Shown here in pieces: positions 5,355 through 5,852 of a stretch of DNA of 5,852 nt. Under the pieces are notes generated by a model, which worked only from the letters and a program-made list of their open reading frames with translations, was not told the DNA's origin and made no database searches. The DNA lies in the NCBI GenBank assembly GCA_021802165.1, contig JAKAAU010000105.1:1-5852 (forward strand). The letters run 5' to 3'. The translations under genes and the position numbers were made by a program. Source of the stretch: Thermoplasmata archaeon. GTDB lineage: Archaea > Thermoplasmatota > Thermoplasmata > Thermoplasmatales > Thermoplasmataceae. Every line of letters begins with the position of its first letter. Position 1 is the first letter of the stretch.

Positions 5355-5852
5355 ATGGATTATAAAGTTTCGGACATTATGACAAAGAATCCACTGTGCT
5401 ACACAGTTCCCAGTTCTATTTCAGAGGTTATAAAAATACTTATTAAAAACAACGTAACAGGAATACCTATAAAAAATAGCCAGAACAAATACCAGGGCAT
5501 AATAACCAGAAGGGATATATTTTACAATCCAGATGAAACCCAGACTGCACTGGTAATGAGAAAGGCGCCAACGGTGAATCAGAACGACCCGGTTGAGGCT
5601 GCAGCAATACAGCTTTACACACAGAAGAAAAGGCACGTTGCAGTTGTAAATGACGATAACGAAATTGTAGGAATACTTACACCACAGAACTTCCTGAACC
5701 TGATAAAGGAAAGATATGGAAAGGTAAAGGTTAAAAATGTCATGGAATACACATCTGTTCCGTGCTGGGAGGATACACCCCTGTCGGTGGCCCTCCTGAT
5801 GATGAACCTCTCACAGATATATTCTTTCCCGGTTGTGGATAAAAACGCCAAA
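5355..5852 (+). CDS. Multi-CBS-domain protein, N-terminal part, truncated by window edge
   Basis: The 166 visible residues continue past the right edge. CBS repeat 1 spans about 5-58, with VSDIMTKNP at the start and GIITRRDIF (48-56), whose Thr-x-x-Asp is the usual ribose-contact pattern for bound adenosine nucleotides. Repeat 2 spans about 66-118, with VMRKAPTV and GILTPQNF (106-113); its acidic position is replaced by Asn112. Repeat 3 begins near 126 (KNVMEYTSVP) and is cut off. CBS pairs form a Bateman module that senses AMP, ATP, S-adenosylmethionine or similar ligands. Three or more repeats suggest a stand-alone four-CBS archaeal protein, but a fused effector domain could lie beyond the window. 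It is a soluble cytoplasmic protein with no visible link to the divergent mevalonate kinase apart from their shared 138-base upstream region. The identification of the fold is firm; the ligand and target are unknown. Confidence 0.9.
   Translation, partial: MDYKVSDIMTKNPLCYTVPSSISEVIKILIKNNVTGIPIKNSQNKYQGIITRRDIFYNPDETQTALVMRKAPTVNQNDPVEAAAIQLYTQKKRHVAVVNDDNEIVGILTPQNFLNLIKERYGKVKVKNVMEYTSVPCWEDTPLSVALLMMNLSQIYSFPVVDKNAK

Noticed and set aside
5421..5851. Minus-strand ORFs at 5421-5636 and 5615-5851
   Set aside because: They are antisense to the CBS-domain gene, whose repeats and motifs are clear.

Overview
The window looks like chromosome of an acidophilic, wall-less archaeon of the order Thermoplasmatales (the Thermoplasma/Picrophilus/Ferroplasma/Cuniculiplasma group). 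The best taxonomic marker is a mevalonate 3-kinase-like protein resembling Thermoplasma acidophilum Ta1305, a step of the variant mevalonate pathway known from this order. An archaeal Sec61-beta (SecG), an ER-type (Ser-His-Asp) signal peptidase, a CYP119/CYP231-like P450, AT-rich TATA boxes, almost no Shine-Dalgarno sequences and heavy use of ATA, AGA and AGG codons all agree. Genus cannot be fixed from sequence reading alone.

Layout, left to right. Positions 1-490 (minus) hold the N-terminal part of an M20 family metallopeptidase that runs off the left edge. Positions 538-1215 (minus) encode an SfsA homolog, and 1313-2437 (minus) a soluble cytochrome P450. Positions 2526-2693 (minus) encode a 55-residue SecG/Sec61-beta, too short for usual ORF cut-offs. 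Positions 2733-3329 (minus) encode an unrecognised protein with two membrane segments. Positions 3417-4244 (plus) encode a type I signal peptidase, transcribed divergently from the membrane protein. Positions 4248-5216 (minus) encode the mevalonate 3-kinase, convergent with the peptidase with only 3 bases between the stop codons. From 5355 to the right edge (plus) lies a multi-CBS-domain protein, cut off in its third CBS repeat. There is no gene-free stretch longer than 300 bases. I see no tRNA, rRNA, CRISPR array or insertion sequence.

How the genes relate. Two parts of the protein export pathway lie within about 1.7 kb: SecG, a non-catalytic translocon subunit, and the signal peptidase that cuts exported precursors. 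The unknown membrane protein sits between them and is the most attractive uncharacterised gene here. The kinase belongs to membrane-lipid (isoprenoid) synthesis. The P450, SfsA, M20 hydrolase and CBS protein have no evident functional link to these or to each other.

Regulation. Nearly every gene has its own TATA-like box centred about 20-28 bases upstream of the probable initiator codon. Archaeal TATA boxes sit about 25 bases before the transcription start, so most transcripts are probably leaderless and transcribed one gene at a time. This spacing was used to choose between alternative start codons. Upstream of the mevalonate kinase there is an unusual triple ACGT array with 7-base period that may be an operator.
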